Source: Fimbriiglobus sp.
GTDB lineage: Bacteria; Planctomycetota; Planctomycetia; Gemmatales; Gemmataceae
Reading direction: 5' to 3'
NCBI GenBank assembly: GCA_025362195.1
Contig: JANYHV010000185.1
Span: 1-58,529 of the forward strand
Length of the DNA: 58,529 bases
Position 1 is the first letter of the stretch. Each line of letters starts with the position of its first letter. Below, one piece after another: positions 26,507-35,467 of this stretch. The translations under genes and the position numbers were made by a program. The notes below the pieces were generated by a model. That model saw nothing but the letters and a program-made list of their open reading frames with translations, ran no database searches and was not told the DNA's origin.

Positions 26507-27451
26507 TCAGGCGGGGGATCGCTTCGGCCGGTCGGCCAGCCAGGCTTCCCGGAGGTGACCGCTCATCCGCGCTGACATGATGTACGCCCGGACCCACCGC
26601 CGGGAGTGGAACGGCCAGAGGCAGTACTTGATCAGGGTCGATTCGACGTACTGCCGGAGGACCCACCGGGGCCACCCCAAGAAGAGCGGGCCTGTGTGCC
26701 GGACCGGCTTTTCGACCATCTTGATGGCGAGGCGGCCTTCGCCCATGAAGGTCGAGCGGACGAAGTCGCGCGAGATCGCCTCGGTGCGGATGTAGTGGCG
26801 GACGGCCGCCGTGCCGACCCAGTACGCCGTGTGGCCGTCGGCGACGGCCCGCATGTAGAAGTCGATCTCCTCGCCGCCCACCCGCCCGGTGCCGACGCGG
26901 CCGAGGCTCGTGTCGAACGGGTAACGGCGCAGCACGGCCGTCCGGACCGCCATGTTCCCGCTCAACACGCTCTCAGTCGGCCCCAGCTGCCGGTTCGGCC
27001 CAGGGCGGCGGAGGCGACCGTAGGCGCACGCCAGCAGGTCGAGGTTGTCCGCGATCCAGGCCGGCGGCGGCGTCTCGAACTCCGGCTCGATCGTCCCCCC
27101 GAAGATCGCCGCCTGCGGGTTCGCCTGGGCGGCCGACCAGTACTCGGTGAGGACATCGGCGGCCGGCCGACAGTCGTCGTCCAGGAAGACGAACAGGTCC
27201 CCCGCGGCCGCCCCGACGGCCGCGTTCCGGGCGAACGCCACGCCCTGCCGCGGCTCGTGGACGTACCGGACCGGCAATTTCCCGTCGTACGACCGGACCA
27301 CGGCCGCCGTGTCGTCGGGGGAGTTGTTATCGACGACGACGACTTCCCACCGGACGCCCGGCGGGACGGCGAGTTCCGCCACCCGGCGCAGCGTCCCGTC
27401 GAGGACGCGACTCCGGTTCCAGGTGCAAATGGCGAGGGTGAGGTCGATCAT
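26507..27451 (-). CDS. Glycosyltransferase family 2
   Basis: A 314-residue GT-A enzyme: DLTLAICTWNRSRVLDGTLR, WEVVVVDNNSPDDTAAV, GVAFARNAAVGAAAGDLFVF and the DDDC metal motif in FLDDDCRPAADV, then GGEEIDFYMRAVADGH at the acceptor site. I take MIDLTLAI at 27451 as the start because it gives the family N-terminus and does not overlap the upstream gene; 27490 is the alternative. Basic C-terminal amphipathic segments may bind the membrane. Confidence 0.87.
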   Translation of the reverse strand: MIDLTLAICTWNRSRVLDGTLRRVAELAVPPGVRWEVVVVDNNSPDDTAAVVRSYDGKLPVRYVHEPRQGVAFARNAAVGAAAGDLFVFLDDDCRPAADVLTEYWSAAQANPQAAIFGGTIEPEFETPPPAWIADNLDLLACAYGRLRRPGPNRQLGPTESVLSGNMAVRTAVLRRYPFDTSLGRVGTGRVGGEEIDFYMRAVADGHTAYWVGTAAVRHYIRTEAISRDFVRSTFMGEGRLAIKMVEKPVRHTGPLFLGWPRWVLRQYVESTLIKYCLWPFHSRRWVRAYIMSARMSGHLREAWLADRPKRSPA

Positions 27452-27470
27452 GAGGGAGCGAACCACGATT

Positions 27471-28142
27471 TCAAGACGGCCGATTGCCACCGGTACGCGA
27501 CCGGAGCATTCGGGGGAGCCAACGGCGAAAACACTTCAAGAGCGACCGACCCGTGTTTTCAAAGAGGACGGGAAAATGAGCGATCCGTGCGGCCGCCGGT
27601 GCATCCGTGACACCTCGGAACACGCCCATAAACGTGGCCCGAATCTCGTGGACTTCTCCCCCGAGGGCGAGAAAGTCCTTCGGCGTCCAAACGCTCCTGT
27701 GCGTTTCGGCATCGTTCCCGAACACTGCCCCTTGCGGATAGTTCCCGTTCGGAGTCGTCACAATCACCCATTCCGCCTTCGACCGCGCGAGTCGGAGGAG
27801 TGACTCGGCCTCGCCCCGATCAAAGTGTTCGATCACATCGCAGATGAGTACGAGTCCGTACTTCTCGCTAGTCGTTCGGAGAAAATCGCGAGCGTCGCCC
27901 ATGTAAACGTGATCGTAATAGTAGTCCCAGATCGGATTGCGATAAGGCTCGAAGAGTTCGACGCCATCGATCCTGGTTTTCCATTCGCCTCTGGTCAGCC
28001 GTTCCTGTCCAATATCTAACAATTGCCGGATTTGGAGGCCATACTGACCCATCCCGACCCCGAGATCGAGTACAGAATCCGGATGAATTTCGCCCACGAC
28101 TTCTAAAACCCAAGGGAGTGCCCAATAGTCGCTCTGAGGCAT
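27471..28142 (-). CDS. SAM-dependent methyltransferase (class I)
   Basis: A 223-residue protein with PDSVLDLGVGMGQYGLQIRQ as the SAM-binding loop, DGVELFEPYRNPIWDYYYDH after it, and GLVLICDVIEHFDRGEAESL as the acidic motif followed by WVIVTTPNGNYPQG. It resembles methyltransferases of glycan loci. It lies only three bases after the Wzt-like gene. Its DNA is less GC-rich than the surrounding transferases (34 of 60 bases on the line at 27841), as is the 3' half of the Wzt gene, suggesting the two came in together. Confidence 0.83.
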   Translation of the reverse strand: MPQSDYWALPWVLEVVGEIHPDSVLDLGVGMGQYGLQIRQLLDIGQERLTRGEWKTRIDGVELFEPYRNPIWDYYYDHVYMGDARDFLRTTSEKYGLVLICDVIEHFDRGEAESLLRLARSKAEWVIVTTPNGNYPQGAVFGNDAETHRSVWTPKDFLALGGEVHEIRATFMGVFRGVTDAPAAARIAHFPVLFENTGRSLLKCFRRWLPRMLRSRTGGNRPS

Positions 28143-28145
28143 GAA

Positions 28146-29435
28146 CTAGGCACTCCGCATGGAAGAAAGTGTGGTGCAATCGTACTGAACTGCGATGGAG
28201 CCGTGACGATCAGCCCTGGGCAACCGATAATCCGCGACATCCGGGAAGAACGAACCGGGATTGACATCGAAAATGAGTGCGTCTTGCACGACATCCTGTT
28301 CGTCATTCGCAGTCCCACACCACAAGTCCAATCGATACCTGCCCGCGAGCAACGGCAAGCGATCAAAGGAAAACTGCACCCGCGTCGATTTGGCACCGAT
28401 CTCAGGGCTACAGCCGATGAAATGGCTGGCCAGAGTGGTCAGGCAAGCACCATAATTGTCGCGGATCACAATGGCGACATCGACCTTGGTCGCCCGACCG
28501 GGTGTCAGTCGGCTCAATTCGACAATAAACTGAGCCGGCTCACCTGTCAGGATATTTGGGCCACTCCCATTGGCTTCGGCCGCATGAATTTTGGCGAATC
28601 GGTAGTCACCGAGGCCGCGCCTATCTGTTCGGGTGGCTAAATCTTGACCGAGAGTGCGAGTGGAGTCCGGGAGCATTCGCAAAATTGCATCTTGCGAAGG
28701 ACCTGAATAGACGACTCGCCCACGTTCGATGACACAAGCCCGTCGGCACAACATCCGAATCACGGGCATGTTGTGGCTTACGAAGAGCACCGTCTTGCCG
28801 TCGCGTGCGGCAGTGCCCATTTTGTCCAGGCACTTCTGCTGGAACCCCGCATCCCCCACGGCCAGCACCTCATCGACGATGAGGATTTCGGGTTCGAGGT
28901 GCGCGGCCACGGCGAAGGCGAGCCGCACGTACATGCCGCTGCTGTAACGCTTCACGGGGGTGTCCAGGAACCGCTCGACCTCGGCGAAGGCGACGATCTC
29001 GTCGAACTTCTTCGCGATCTCCCGACGCGACATCCCCAGAATCGACCCGTTCAGGTAGACGTTCTCCCGGCCCGTCAACTCTGGGTGGAAGCCGGTGCCG
29101 ACCTCAAGCAGACTGCCCACCCGGCCGTTCAGCGTCACCCGGCCGGTCGTCGGCTTGGTGATGCGGCTGAGGATTTTCAGCAGCGTCGACTTGCCCGCGC
29201 CGTTGCGGCCGATGATGCCGACGACCTCGCCTGGCTGCACCTCGAAGTCGACGCCCTTCAAGGCCCAGAAGTCCTCGGCGGGATCGGGCGGGGCGAAGCC
29301 CTTGCGCGCCCAGCGCAGCGGTGCCCCGGCGGCGTGCATCACCGTCTCGCGGAGGGTGGCGTAGTTCGCCCGCTCGCCCCGGTTGGAGACGCGGTACAGC
29401 TTGCCCAAGTTTTCGACGCGGATCGCCGGTTCCAT
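28146..29435 (-). CDS. Polysaccharide ABC exporter, ATP-binding protein (Wzt-like)
   Basis: A 429-residue protein. The ATPase domain (residues about 1-245) has Walker A IIGRNGAGKSTLLKIL, signature YSSGMYVRLAFAVA, and Walker B ILIVDEVLAVGDAGFQQ, as in TagH/KpsT/Wzt exporters. Residues about 270-420 form a beta-rich C-terminal domain like the Wzt carbohydrate-binding domain, which in E. coli O8/O9a recognises the chain terminus. The 3' half is less GC-rich than the 5' half (36/60 against 40/60 on two lines counted), hinting at exchange of the recognition module. It pairs with the permease 26 bases upstream. Confidence 0.93.
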   Translation of the reverse strand: MEPAIRVENLGKLYRVSNRGERANYATLRETVMHAAGAPLRWARKGFAPPDPAEDFWALKGVDFEVQPGEVVGIIGRNGAGKSTLLKILSRITKPTTGRVTLNGRVGSLLEVGTGFHPELTGRENVYLNGSILGMSRREIAKKFDEIVAFAEVERFLDTPVKRYSSGMYVRLAFAVAAHLEPEILIVDEVLAVGDAGFQQKCLDKMGTAARDGKTVLFVSHNMPVIRMLCRRACVIERGRVVYSGPSQDAILRMLPDSTRTLGQDLATRTDRRGLGDYRFAKIHAAEANGSGPNILTGEPAQFIVELSRLTPGRATKVDVAIVIRDNYGACLTTLASHFIGCSPEIGAKSTRVQFSFDRLPLLAGRYRLDLWCGTANDEQDVVQDALIFDVNPGSFFPDVADYRLPRADRHGSIAVQYDCTTLSSMRSA

Positions 29436-29461
29436 ACGCTCGTTCGGTGCCCCGTAGCAGG

Positions 29462-30358
29462 TTAAATGACGTCGGCGAAGCGGTCTTCGACGCGGCGGAA
29501 GTAGAGGCAGCCGGCGAAGAAGGTTGCCACCGAGAGCAGCCCGGCGACGCCGAGGCCGGCCCAGGGGATGTCGCCGCCGACGGTCGCCGCCCGGAAGGCT
29601 GTGATCAAGCTATTGAGCGGGTTCAGTTGGATCAAGAGGCGAATCGTCTCGGAGGGCGTTTCGGCTTCACCGGCCTGGGCGGCGAAGTAGATCGCGGGCG
29701 TGGCGTACATGCCGAGTTGGACGGCGAACGGGACGACGTAGCGGAAGTCGCGGAAGACGACGTTGAGCGCGGCGAACCCGGTGCCGAGGCCCAGGGCGAA
29801 CAGGCCGACGACGGCGACGACGAGCGGGGCGGCGAGGAGGTTCCAGGTCGGGGCGACCCCGTAGGCGAGCAGCATGACCGCGAGCAGCCCGCACGAGACG
29901 AGGAAGTCGACGAAGGCGGCCCCGACGGCCGACAGCGGCACGGCGAGCCGGGGGAAGTAGACCTTGGTGATGAGTCCGCCGGCCCCCAAAACGCTGTTCG
30001 AGGCGGTGGTGACGGCGGTCGAGAAGAAGAACCAGGGCAGGAGGCCGGAGAGGTAGAAGAGTGGCTCGGGGACGCCGCCGGTCGGCAGGTTGGCGAGCTT
30101 GCCGAAGAGGACGGTGAACACGGCCATCATCATCGCCGGCTGGAGGACGGCCCAGGCCGCGCCGAGGACGGTCTGCTTGTACCGCACCTTCACGTCCCGC
30201 AAAACGAACGTGAGCAGGAGTTCGCGGTACCGCCAGAGTTCGCGCAGGCCGAGGAGTTGCCAGCCGGACGGCGGCTCGATGACGGTCCGGTGGACGACCG
30301 GCGGCGGGTCGCGCGGGGGCGCGTCGGCGGGGGCGTCCGTTGCGGGCGGGGCGGTCAT
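29462..30358 (-). CDS. Polysaccharide ABC exporter, permease (Wzm-like)
   Basis: A 298-residue membrane protein of the ABC2 type: a cytoplasmic amphipathic start (LRELWRYRELLLTFVLRDVK, then VRYKQTVLGAAWAVLQP) and six probable membrane helices, with FRDFRYVVPFAVQLGMYATP before the fifth. These features are typical of TagG/KpsM/Wzm. It should move lipid-linked polysaccharide across the inner membrane with the Wzt-like ATPase. The ATG at 30358 is preceded by the Wzy-like gene's stop at 30364; the 699-residue track ORF is read-through. The Pro/Ala-rich N-terminal 35 residues are extra compared with the family. Confidence 0.92.
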   Translation of the reverse strand: MTAPPATDAPADAPPRDPPPVVHRTVIEPPSGWQLLGLRELWRYRELLLTFVLRDVKVRYKQTVLGAAWAVLQPAMMMAVFTVLFGKLANLPTGGVPEPLFYLSGLLPWFFFSTAVTTASNSVLGAGGLITKVYFPRLAVPLSAVGAAFVDFLVSCGLLAVMLLAYGVAPTWNLLAAPLVVAVVGLFALGLGTGFAALNVVFRDFRYVVPFAVQLGMYATPAIYFAAQAGEAETPSETIRLLIQLNPLNSLITAFRAATVGGDIPWAGLGVAGLLSVATFFAGCLYFRRVEDRFADVI

Positions 30359-30363
30359 GCGGG

Positions 30364-31668
30364 TCAAACTCCGAGGATGCCGAGCAGTTGCGTGGCGTAC
30401 TTCAACGACACGAGGCCGATCACCGAGAGGACGGCGAACCGGGTCCACCAGGCGGAATCGACCGCGTCGCGCGGGTCCGGACTGGGCACGGCCAGTTGAA
30501 TGTAGGCCGCGGCCAGGCCCAAGGCCAGGTACGTCGGGATGTGGAAGTTGCGGGTCAGCGAGTAGCACCCGACGGCGTACGCGCACAGTGCCCCGAACAG
30601 GTACGGGCCGAGGGCGGTGGCCCACGGCGGGGCGGCCGGGTCGCGGAGGGCCGCGTGCGTCCGCCGCACGGCCAGGTACACCGCGGTGAAGAACAGCCCG
30701 CCGCCGAGCACCCCGAGTTCGACGTAGGCGTTGACGTACGAGTTGTGGGCCACGTGGCCGAACTCCTCGAGGTAGAACCCCGGGGCGAGGCCGGTCGGGA
30801 TGTGGAACGGCATGCGGAAGAGTTCGCCGAGGCCGTCCGCCCAGAGCATCAGCCGCTCGTGGGCCGTGCCGCCGCCGCCGACGCTGCCCTGCCGGCCGCC
30901 GATGCCCAGGAGCAGCCCGGGGAGGGCGACCGCGAGGAACGGGACCGACCGCTTCCAGCCGAGCCGGGCGAACGCCGTCCCGGCGATGCCGGCCAGGATG
31001 GCCAGCACGCCGCCGCGGGACTTGGTGAGCAAACAGGCGTACCCCATTGGCACCAACGGCAGTAGCCAGAGCAGCGTGCCCAGGACCCCCCGCGAGGTCA
31101 TCGCCACGCCGAGGCACAGGGCCATCCCGAAGGCCAGGATGACGCACAGGTCGTTGGGGTCGGAGAACAGCCCGACGCTGACGATCCGCTCGATCCGCAC
31201 GTCCTCGCCGGTGTCCGGGTCCGCGTCCCACTGCGACACCGACCCGATGCCCTCGAACTCGGCCCACTCGAAGTGCTGCAATAGGGCAATGGCCATGACG
31301 CCGAAGATAAACACCGCCACCCAGGCGACGTACGTCCGCAGCCGCTCGGGGGTGTTGACGACGGAGATCAGCAGGCAGAAGAACAGGACGACCTTGGCGA
31401 ACTCGCCGCAGAAGTCGAGGCCGTCGGCGAACCGGCCGCGGAAGGCGAACGAGAGGAACGTCGCCCCGAGCATTCCCAGGACGCAGACGGCGATCGGGCG
31501 GGTGCGCAGGCTGTCGCGGTTCAAGGTGCGGTGCAATTCCGGGACCGCCGCGACCGTACACACGACGATGGTGGCGAGGTACAACCGGAAGCCGGCGATC
31601 GGCGGGTACAGGTCCTCGGGCCGGACGAGGAGCAGGAAGTTCAGGAAGACGAAGAGTGCGAAGTCCAT
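30364..31668 (-). CDS. O-antigen polymerase/ligase-like membrane protein (Wzy/WaaL type)
   Basis: A 434-residue protein with about ten to twelve membrane helices. A long loop after TM8 or so carries GGTAHERLMLWADGLGELFR and GHVAHNSYVNAYVELGVLGG, the H-N-S motif region of the O-antigen ligase superfamily (Wzy_C). This loop is the likely active site for polymerising or transferring undecaprenyl-linked glycan. It lies five bases after the sugar transferase gene. Having such a protein beside a Wzm/Wzt exporter is unusual, since ABC-exported chains normally need no Wzy; it may act as a ligase. Confidence 0.85.
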   Translation of the reverse strand: MDFALFVFLNFLLLVRPEDLYPPIAGFRLYLATIVVCTVAAVPELHRTLNRDSLRTRPIAVCVLGMLGATFLSFAFRGRFADGLDFCGEFAKVVLFFCLLISVVNTPERLRTYVAWVAVFIFGVMAIALLQHFEWAEFEGIGSVSQWDADPDTGEDVRIERIVSVGLFSDPNDLCVILAFGMALCLGVAMTSRGVLGTLLWLLPLVPMGYACLLTKSRGGVLAILAGIAGTAFARLGWKRSVPFLAVALPGLLLGIGGRQGSVGGGGTAHERLMLWADGLGELFRMPFHIPTGLAPGFYLEEFGHVAHNSYVNAYVELGVLGGGLFFTAVYLAVRRTHAALRDPAAPPWATALGPYLFGALCAYAVGCYSLTRNFHIPTYLALGLAAAYIQLAVPSPDPRDAVDSAWWTRFAVLSVIGLVSLKYATQLLGILGV

Positions 31669-31672
31669 GCGG

Positions 31673-32443
31673 TCACGACACCTCGGCGGTGGCCGCGTGG
31701 ACGGCGGCCGCGCGGGCCGGGGCCGGCTCGGCGAGGGTGGCCGGCCGGGGCAGGGCCGTCAACAGCCGCACGGTCGCGTAGGACAGGCCGGCCAGGTAGA
31801 GCACGGTGCCGACCGCGATCCGCACGTCCAGCCCGGCCGACGCCTCGCGGATGTACAGGCGGTCGTACTCGAGCTTGTCGCGGAAGGTCTCGGCGGTCGT
31901 GTCGGCCGGCTGTTGGATCTGCGCCAGCCCGGTCACGCCCGGGCGGACGGCGAGGCGGTCGTCGAGGCCCGGGATGAGCGGGCCGAGGCCGGCGAGGATT
32001 TCGGGCCGCTCGGGCCGCGGGCCGACGAACGCCATCTCCCCGCGGACGACGTTCCAGAGTTGGGGCAGTTCGTCCAGGTGCGTGCGGCGGAGGACGCGGC
32101 CGACCGGGGTGACGCGGGAGTCGCCCTCGCCCTGGCTCCACTGGGCCCCGGCGTGGACTTCACTGTCCGCGACCATCGACCGGAGCTTGTAAATGCGGAA
32201 CGGCCGGCCGTTCCGGCCGACGCGGGTCTGGGTGTACACGGCCCCGCCCGGGGAAGTCGCCGCGACCACCGCGGCCGCCGCGAGCAAGACGGGGGCGGCG
32301 AGCGCGAGCGCGGCGAGGGCCAGCCCGACCTCGGCGGCGCGCCGGGCGGGCGAGACGTTGAAGGCCGTCGTCGCGGGTGGGGTCGGGGGCGTCATGGGTA
32401 CGGCTCGGGTCGGGGTCCGCCGGGGTCGTTGAAGTCCGGTCAT
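31673..32443 (-). CDS. Initiating sugar-1-phosphate transferase (bacterial sugar transferase, WbaP/PssY type)
   Basis: A 256-residue monotopic protein with one hydrophobic segment (LALAALALAAPVLLAAAAVV) and the conserved catalytic block: TRVGRNGRPFRIYKLRSM, RRTHLDELPQLWNVVRGEMA, FVGPRPERPEI and RPGVTGLAQI. The DELPQ motif marks phosphoglycosyl transferases that put the first sugar phosphate on undecaprenyl phosphate. The ATG at 32443 overlaps the EpsI stop by four bases; 32395 (MTPPTPP) is a weaker alternative. It lacks the long N-terminal membrane domain of WbaP, as in small PglC-like forms. It commits sugars to this EPS. Confidence 0.92.
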   Translation of the reverse strand: MTGLQRPRRTPTRAVPMTPPTPPATTAFNVSPARRAAEVGLALAALALAAPVLLAAAAVVAATSPGGAVYTQTRVGRNGRPFRIYKLRSMVADSEVHAGAQWSQGEGDSRVTPVGRVLRRTHLDELPQLWNVVRGEMAFVGPRPERPEILAGLGPLIPGLDDRLAVRPGVTGLAQIQQPADTTAETFRDKLEYDRLYIREASAGLDVRIAVGTVLYLAGLSYATVRLLTALPRPATLAEPAPARAAAVHAATAEVS

Positions 32444-33162
32444 GGTGCCACCTCGCCCGGGGGCTTCAAGTGGGCTTCGAGTGCGGGGACGAACGCGGCC
32501 AGGAACGCGCCGGCCGGGTCGGCGACCGCCGGACCCGGCGTCGCGGGGGCCGCCGTCGCCGGCCGGGCCGCGGCCTGCGGGCGGCGCTCCTGGATCACGT
32601 ACAGTTTGTAGAGCGCCGGCGACCCGGCGTAGGCGACCCGCGGGTTGAGGGGGGCTTCCAGGCCGCGGCCGGCGAGCCAACCCCAGCGGATCTCCAGGTC
32701 GGCGTCCCCGGCCCGGGAGGCGGGCGGGTGGAAGCGGAGGTTCCAGAGCGGTAACTTGCGGTCGGCCACCGGGTAGTCGGTGCGGGCGGCCTCGCCGACG
32801 GCGGTGAACCCGGACGCGCGGTAGCACACGTCGGGCGTGTGGACGGAGATCGGACCGGGCCGGCCGCACACCACCAGCACGACCATTTCGTCGCCGGTCC
32901 GGCGGTCCCGATAGCGGCGGGACAGGTACCCGTCGATGCCGCCCCGCTTGAGCGAATCGGGGTCGTCCAGGACCGTGTCCGTGCCGTGCCAGTCGCCGAG
33001 TTGGGCGGGGACGGTGGCGAGCGCGGCGACGTACGGGTCGAGCGACGGGAGCGGCGTCCACCGGCCGGACGCGCGGCCCTGGACCACCGCGGCGGCCAGC
33101 GCCGCGGCGAGGAACAGCACGGGAATGGCGAACTTTAAGCGGGACACCCGACACCTCCTCAC
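32440..33162 (-). CDS. epsI: Exosortase-associated EpsI family protein
   Basis: A 240-residue protein with an N-terminal membrane anchor (FAIPVLFLAAALAAAVVQGR). A conserved block GRPGPISVHTPDVCYRASGF recalls the HxPExCYxxxGW motif of EpsI/DUF3485. EpsI proteins occur beside or fused to exosortases, and their exact activity is not settled. The C-terminal 50 residues are Pro/Ala-rich and may be a spacer. A GTG start at VSRLKFA, six codons in, is an alternative. It overlaps the sugar-transferase gene by four bases, so exosortase and EPS functions share one transcript. Confidence 0.87.
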   Translation of the reverse strand: MRRCRVSRLKFAIPVLFLAAALAAAVVQGRASGRWTPLPSLDPYVAALATVPAQLGDWHGTDTVLDDPDSLKRGGIDGYLSRRYRDRRTGDEMVVLVVCGRPGPISVHTPDVCYRASGFTAVGEAARTDYPVADRKLPLWNLRFHPPASRAGDADLEIRWGWLAGRGLEAPLNPRVAYAGSPALYKLYVIQERRPQAAARPATAAPATPGPAVADPAGAFLAAFVPALEAHLKPPGEVAP

Positions 33163-33199
33163 GACTCGATCCGATTCCCCACCGCCCGCCGGGCCGGCG

Positions 33200-35407
33200 T
33201 CACTCGCCGGTCACGGCCGCCTCGGCACTCGGGGCCGAGTAGTACCGGTCGTAGTAGTAGTGGCCGGCGTTCGGGGTCGCCCCGGCCATGACCACCCCGA
33301 GCATCCGCGCGCCGACCAGGTTCAGGCGGTTGCACGCGGCCTGGACGGCCATGTACCGGCTGTGGTCCTGCATGACCGAGATCAACACCCCGTCCACGTT
33401 GCGGGCGATCGACAGGGCGTCGGCGACGGGCAGGATCGGCGGGGAGTCGATGAGGACGAAGTCGTACTCGGTGACGGCGTGGGCGAGCAGGTCGCGCCAC
33501 CGGATGCCGTTCAGGGCGGACGCCGAGGCGGCGTTCCACTTGCCGGCGGCGATGACCGTCAGCCCGGGCACCTGGCAGTCCTGGGACGCGTCGATCGCCG
33601 TCGTCCCCTTGGTCAAGTACTCGCTCAACCCGGGGGCGAGCGGCACGGCCAGGACGACGTGCGCGGCCGGGCGGCGCATGTCCGCGTCGATGAGCAGGAC
33701 CTTGCGGCCGGCGTTCGCCAGGCTGACGGCCAGGTGGGTCGTCAGGGAGGTCTTGCCCTCGCCGCTCGACGCGCTCGTGACGAGGATCGTCCGGGCGACC
33801 GGCGGGGTCGCTTCGCCCGGCGCGGCGCGGGGGGACATGATCATCGTCCGCGTCGTGTTGATCGACTCGGCGAGCAGGTGGTTCCAGGTCGCGGATTCTT
33901 CGCCCCGGGTCCCCCGGGGGTACCGGGGCATCGACCCGAGGACCGTCAGCCCGGTCCCGGCCGCCACCTCGTCGAGGGTGTGAACGCGGCGGTTGCGGAT
34001 GTCCAGCCACTGGACCAGAATCAGGCCGAGGAGCAGAATCCCGCCCGCCGTCATGCCGGTGTACTTGGTGCGGCGGCTGCCCTCGACCCCGACCATGGCG
34101 ACCGGCTCTTCCCAGAGGGTGACCCGCGTCGGGGCGTCGAGTTCGGGCTTCAACTCCTCGATTTCGGTGGTGATCTTGTTCGCCATCTTCTCGGTGAACA
34201 TCACTTCGTCCCGGAGGGATTCGAGTTCGAAGGCGTTCGTGCCCAGGTCCTTGCGCTTGGCGAGGATTTCGTCCACGTCGCGGATCAGGGCCTTCTGCAT
34301 GTTGCTCAGGAGCGCCATCTTGTCGCGGTTGGTTTCGAGTTTTTGCCGCTCGCCCCGGGTGGCGACGTCCTTGTACTTGTCGAGGATTTGCGGCTTGAGC
34401 TTGGCCGGCAGGAGCTTCAACTCGCGGTCCACCCGGTCGCGGTCGCGCTCCAACTGCTCCACGCGGGGGCTTTTGACGCCCGGCTGGAGGGAGACCACGA
34501 TGGCGTCCATCTCGGCGGCGACCGCGGCCTGCTGCTTCTGCAATTGCAGGTACTGCGGGTCCCCCTTGACGAGGTCTTGGACGATCACGTCCGGCAGGTC
34601 GGCGACCGGCTCCTTGAGCAGGTTTTCGGCCAACCCCGACTCGACGGTCTTCTCGCGCATCCCGGCGATGACCGCGGCGAGTTGGGCCTGGGCGGCCCCG
34701 AGTTGGGACTCCATGAACCGCTCGCGGACCTGGAGCGTGTACGGGTCGCCGCTGCCGACGGTTTCCATGACCTTGCGGATGCGCGACCGGTTCGACCGCA
34801 ACTGGTCCGTGTACGCGTCCTGGAGTTTCTTCAGCTGGTCGAGCTTGGCGAGGCGGCGGTTCTTATCCTTGTCCACCGCCTGGCGCATGTACGACGCGTT
34901 GAGGGCCTTCAGAATGGCGACGAGTTGGTCGCCCTCGTTGCCCTCCATCGAAACGCGCATGTACTCGGGCCCGGCCGAGAAGTCGGTCCGCACGTTGTTC
35001 ATCAGGTAGACGGTCGGGTCCACGCCGATCGCCTCGCGGTCGAGCATCGGCAGGTCGGCGACGGCCGGGGTCGCCAGGGTCACGTTGATGACCTGGCGGC
35101 TCTTCAGAATCGCCATCTGCTGCTGCTTGTACACGTTAAAATCGACGTGCGCGTCGGACGGCGTGTTCAGCACCGACGGGGGCGTGGCCGAGATGTGGTA
35201 GATCGTCGAGGCGGTCATCTTGGGCAACGGCAGGAACCAGTACACCAGCGCGCCGGCCCCGGCCGCGAGCAGCGCGAAGGCGACCACGACGAGCGAATAC
35301 CTGCGGACGGCGCGCCACAGTGTGCCCGGGCTGATCGGGGGCATTCCGCCGGCCCGGGGGGCGGCCGAAGGGGGATGGAATCGGGCGTCGCCGGTGGGTG
35401 TGGCCAT
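33200..35407 (-). CDS. Wzc-like chain-length regulator with BY-kinase domain
   Basis: A 735-residue protein. A Wzz-type N-terminus has a first membrane helix (SLVVVAFALLAAGAGALVYW) and a long periplasmic coiled coil. A second helix (TGMTAGGILLLGLILVQW) follows, then a bacterial tyrosine kinase with Walker A VTSASSGEGKTSLTTHLAVS, A' VLLIDADMRRP and B FVLIDSPPILP. It ends in a tyrosine cluster, HYYYDRYYS, the usual autophosphorylation site. It is expected to set chain length and control export, cycling with a phosphatase not seen here. It lies 37 bases upstream of epsI and 60 bases downstream of the exosortase gene. Confidence 0.94.
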   Translation of the reverse strand: MATPTGDARFHPPSAAPRAGGMPPISPGTLWRAVRRYSLVVVAFALLAAGAGALVYWFLPLPKMTASTIYHISATPPSVLNTPSDAHVDFNVYKQQQMAILKSRQVINVTLATPAVADLPMLDREAIGVDPTVYLMNNVRTDFSAGPEYMRVSMEGNEGDQLVAILKALNASYMRQAVDKDKNRRLAKLDQLKKLQDAYTDQLRSNRSRIRKVMETVGSGDPYTLQVRERFMESQLGAAQAQLAAVIAGMREKTVESGLAENLLKEPVADLPDVIVQDLVKGDPQYLQLQKQQAAVAAEMDAIVVSLQPGVKSPRVEQLERDRDRVDRELKLLPAKLKPQILDKYKDVATRGERQKLETNRDKMALLSNMQKALIRDVDEILAKRKDLGTNAFELESLRDEVMFTEKMANKITTEIEELKPELDAPTRVTLWEEPVAMVGVEGSRRTKYTGMTAGGILLLGLILVQWLDIRNRRVHTLDEVAAGTGLTVLGSMPRYPRGTRGEESATWNHLLAESINTTRTMIMSPRAAPGEATPPVARTILVTSASSGEGKTSLTTHLAVSLANAGRKVLLIDADMRRPAAHVVLAVPLAPGLSEYLTKGTTAIDASQDCQVPGLTVIAAGKWNAASASALNGIRWRDLLAHAVTEYDFVLIDSPPILPVADALSIARNVDGVLISVMQDHSRYMAVQAACNRLNLVGARMLGVVMAGATPNAGHYYYDRYYSAPSAEAAVTGE

Positions 35408-35467
35408 GAGAATGCGTCGCCTCCAGGTGATAAACCGTCAACCCGTGTGCTTCGGCCGGCCGCGTCG

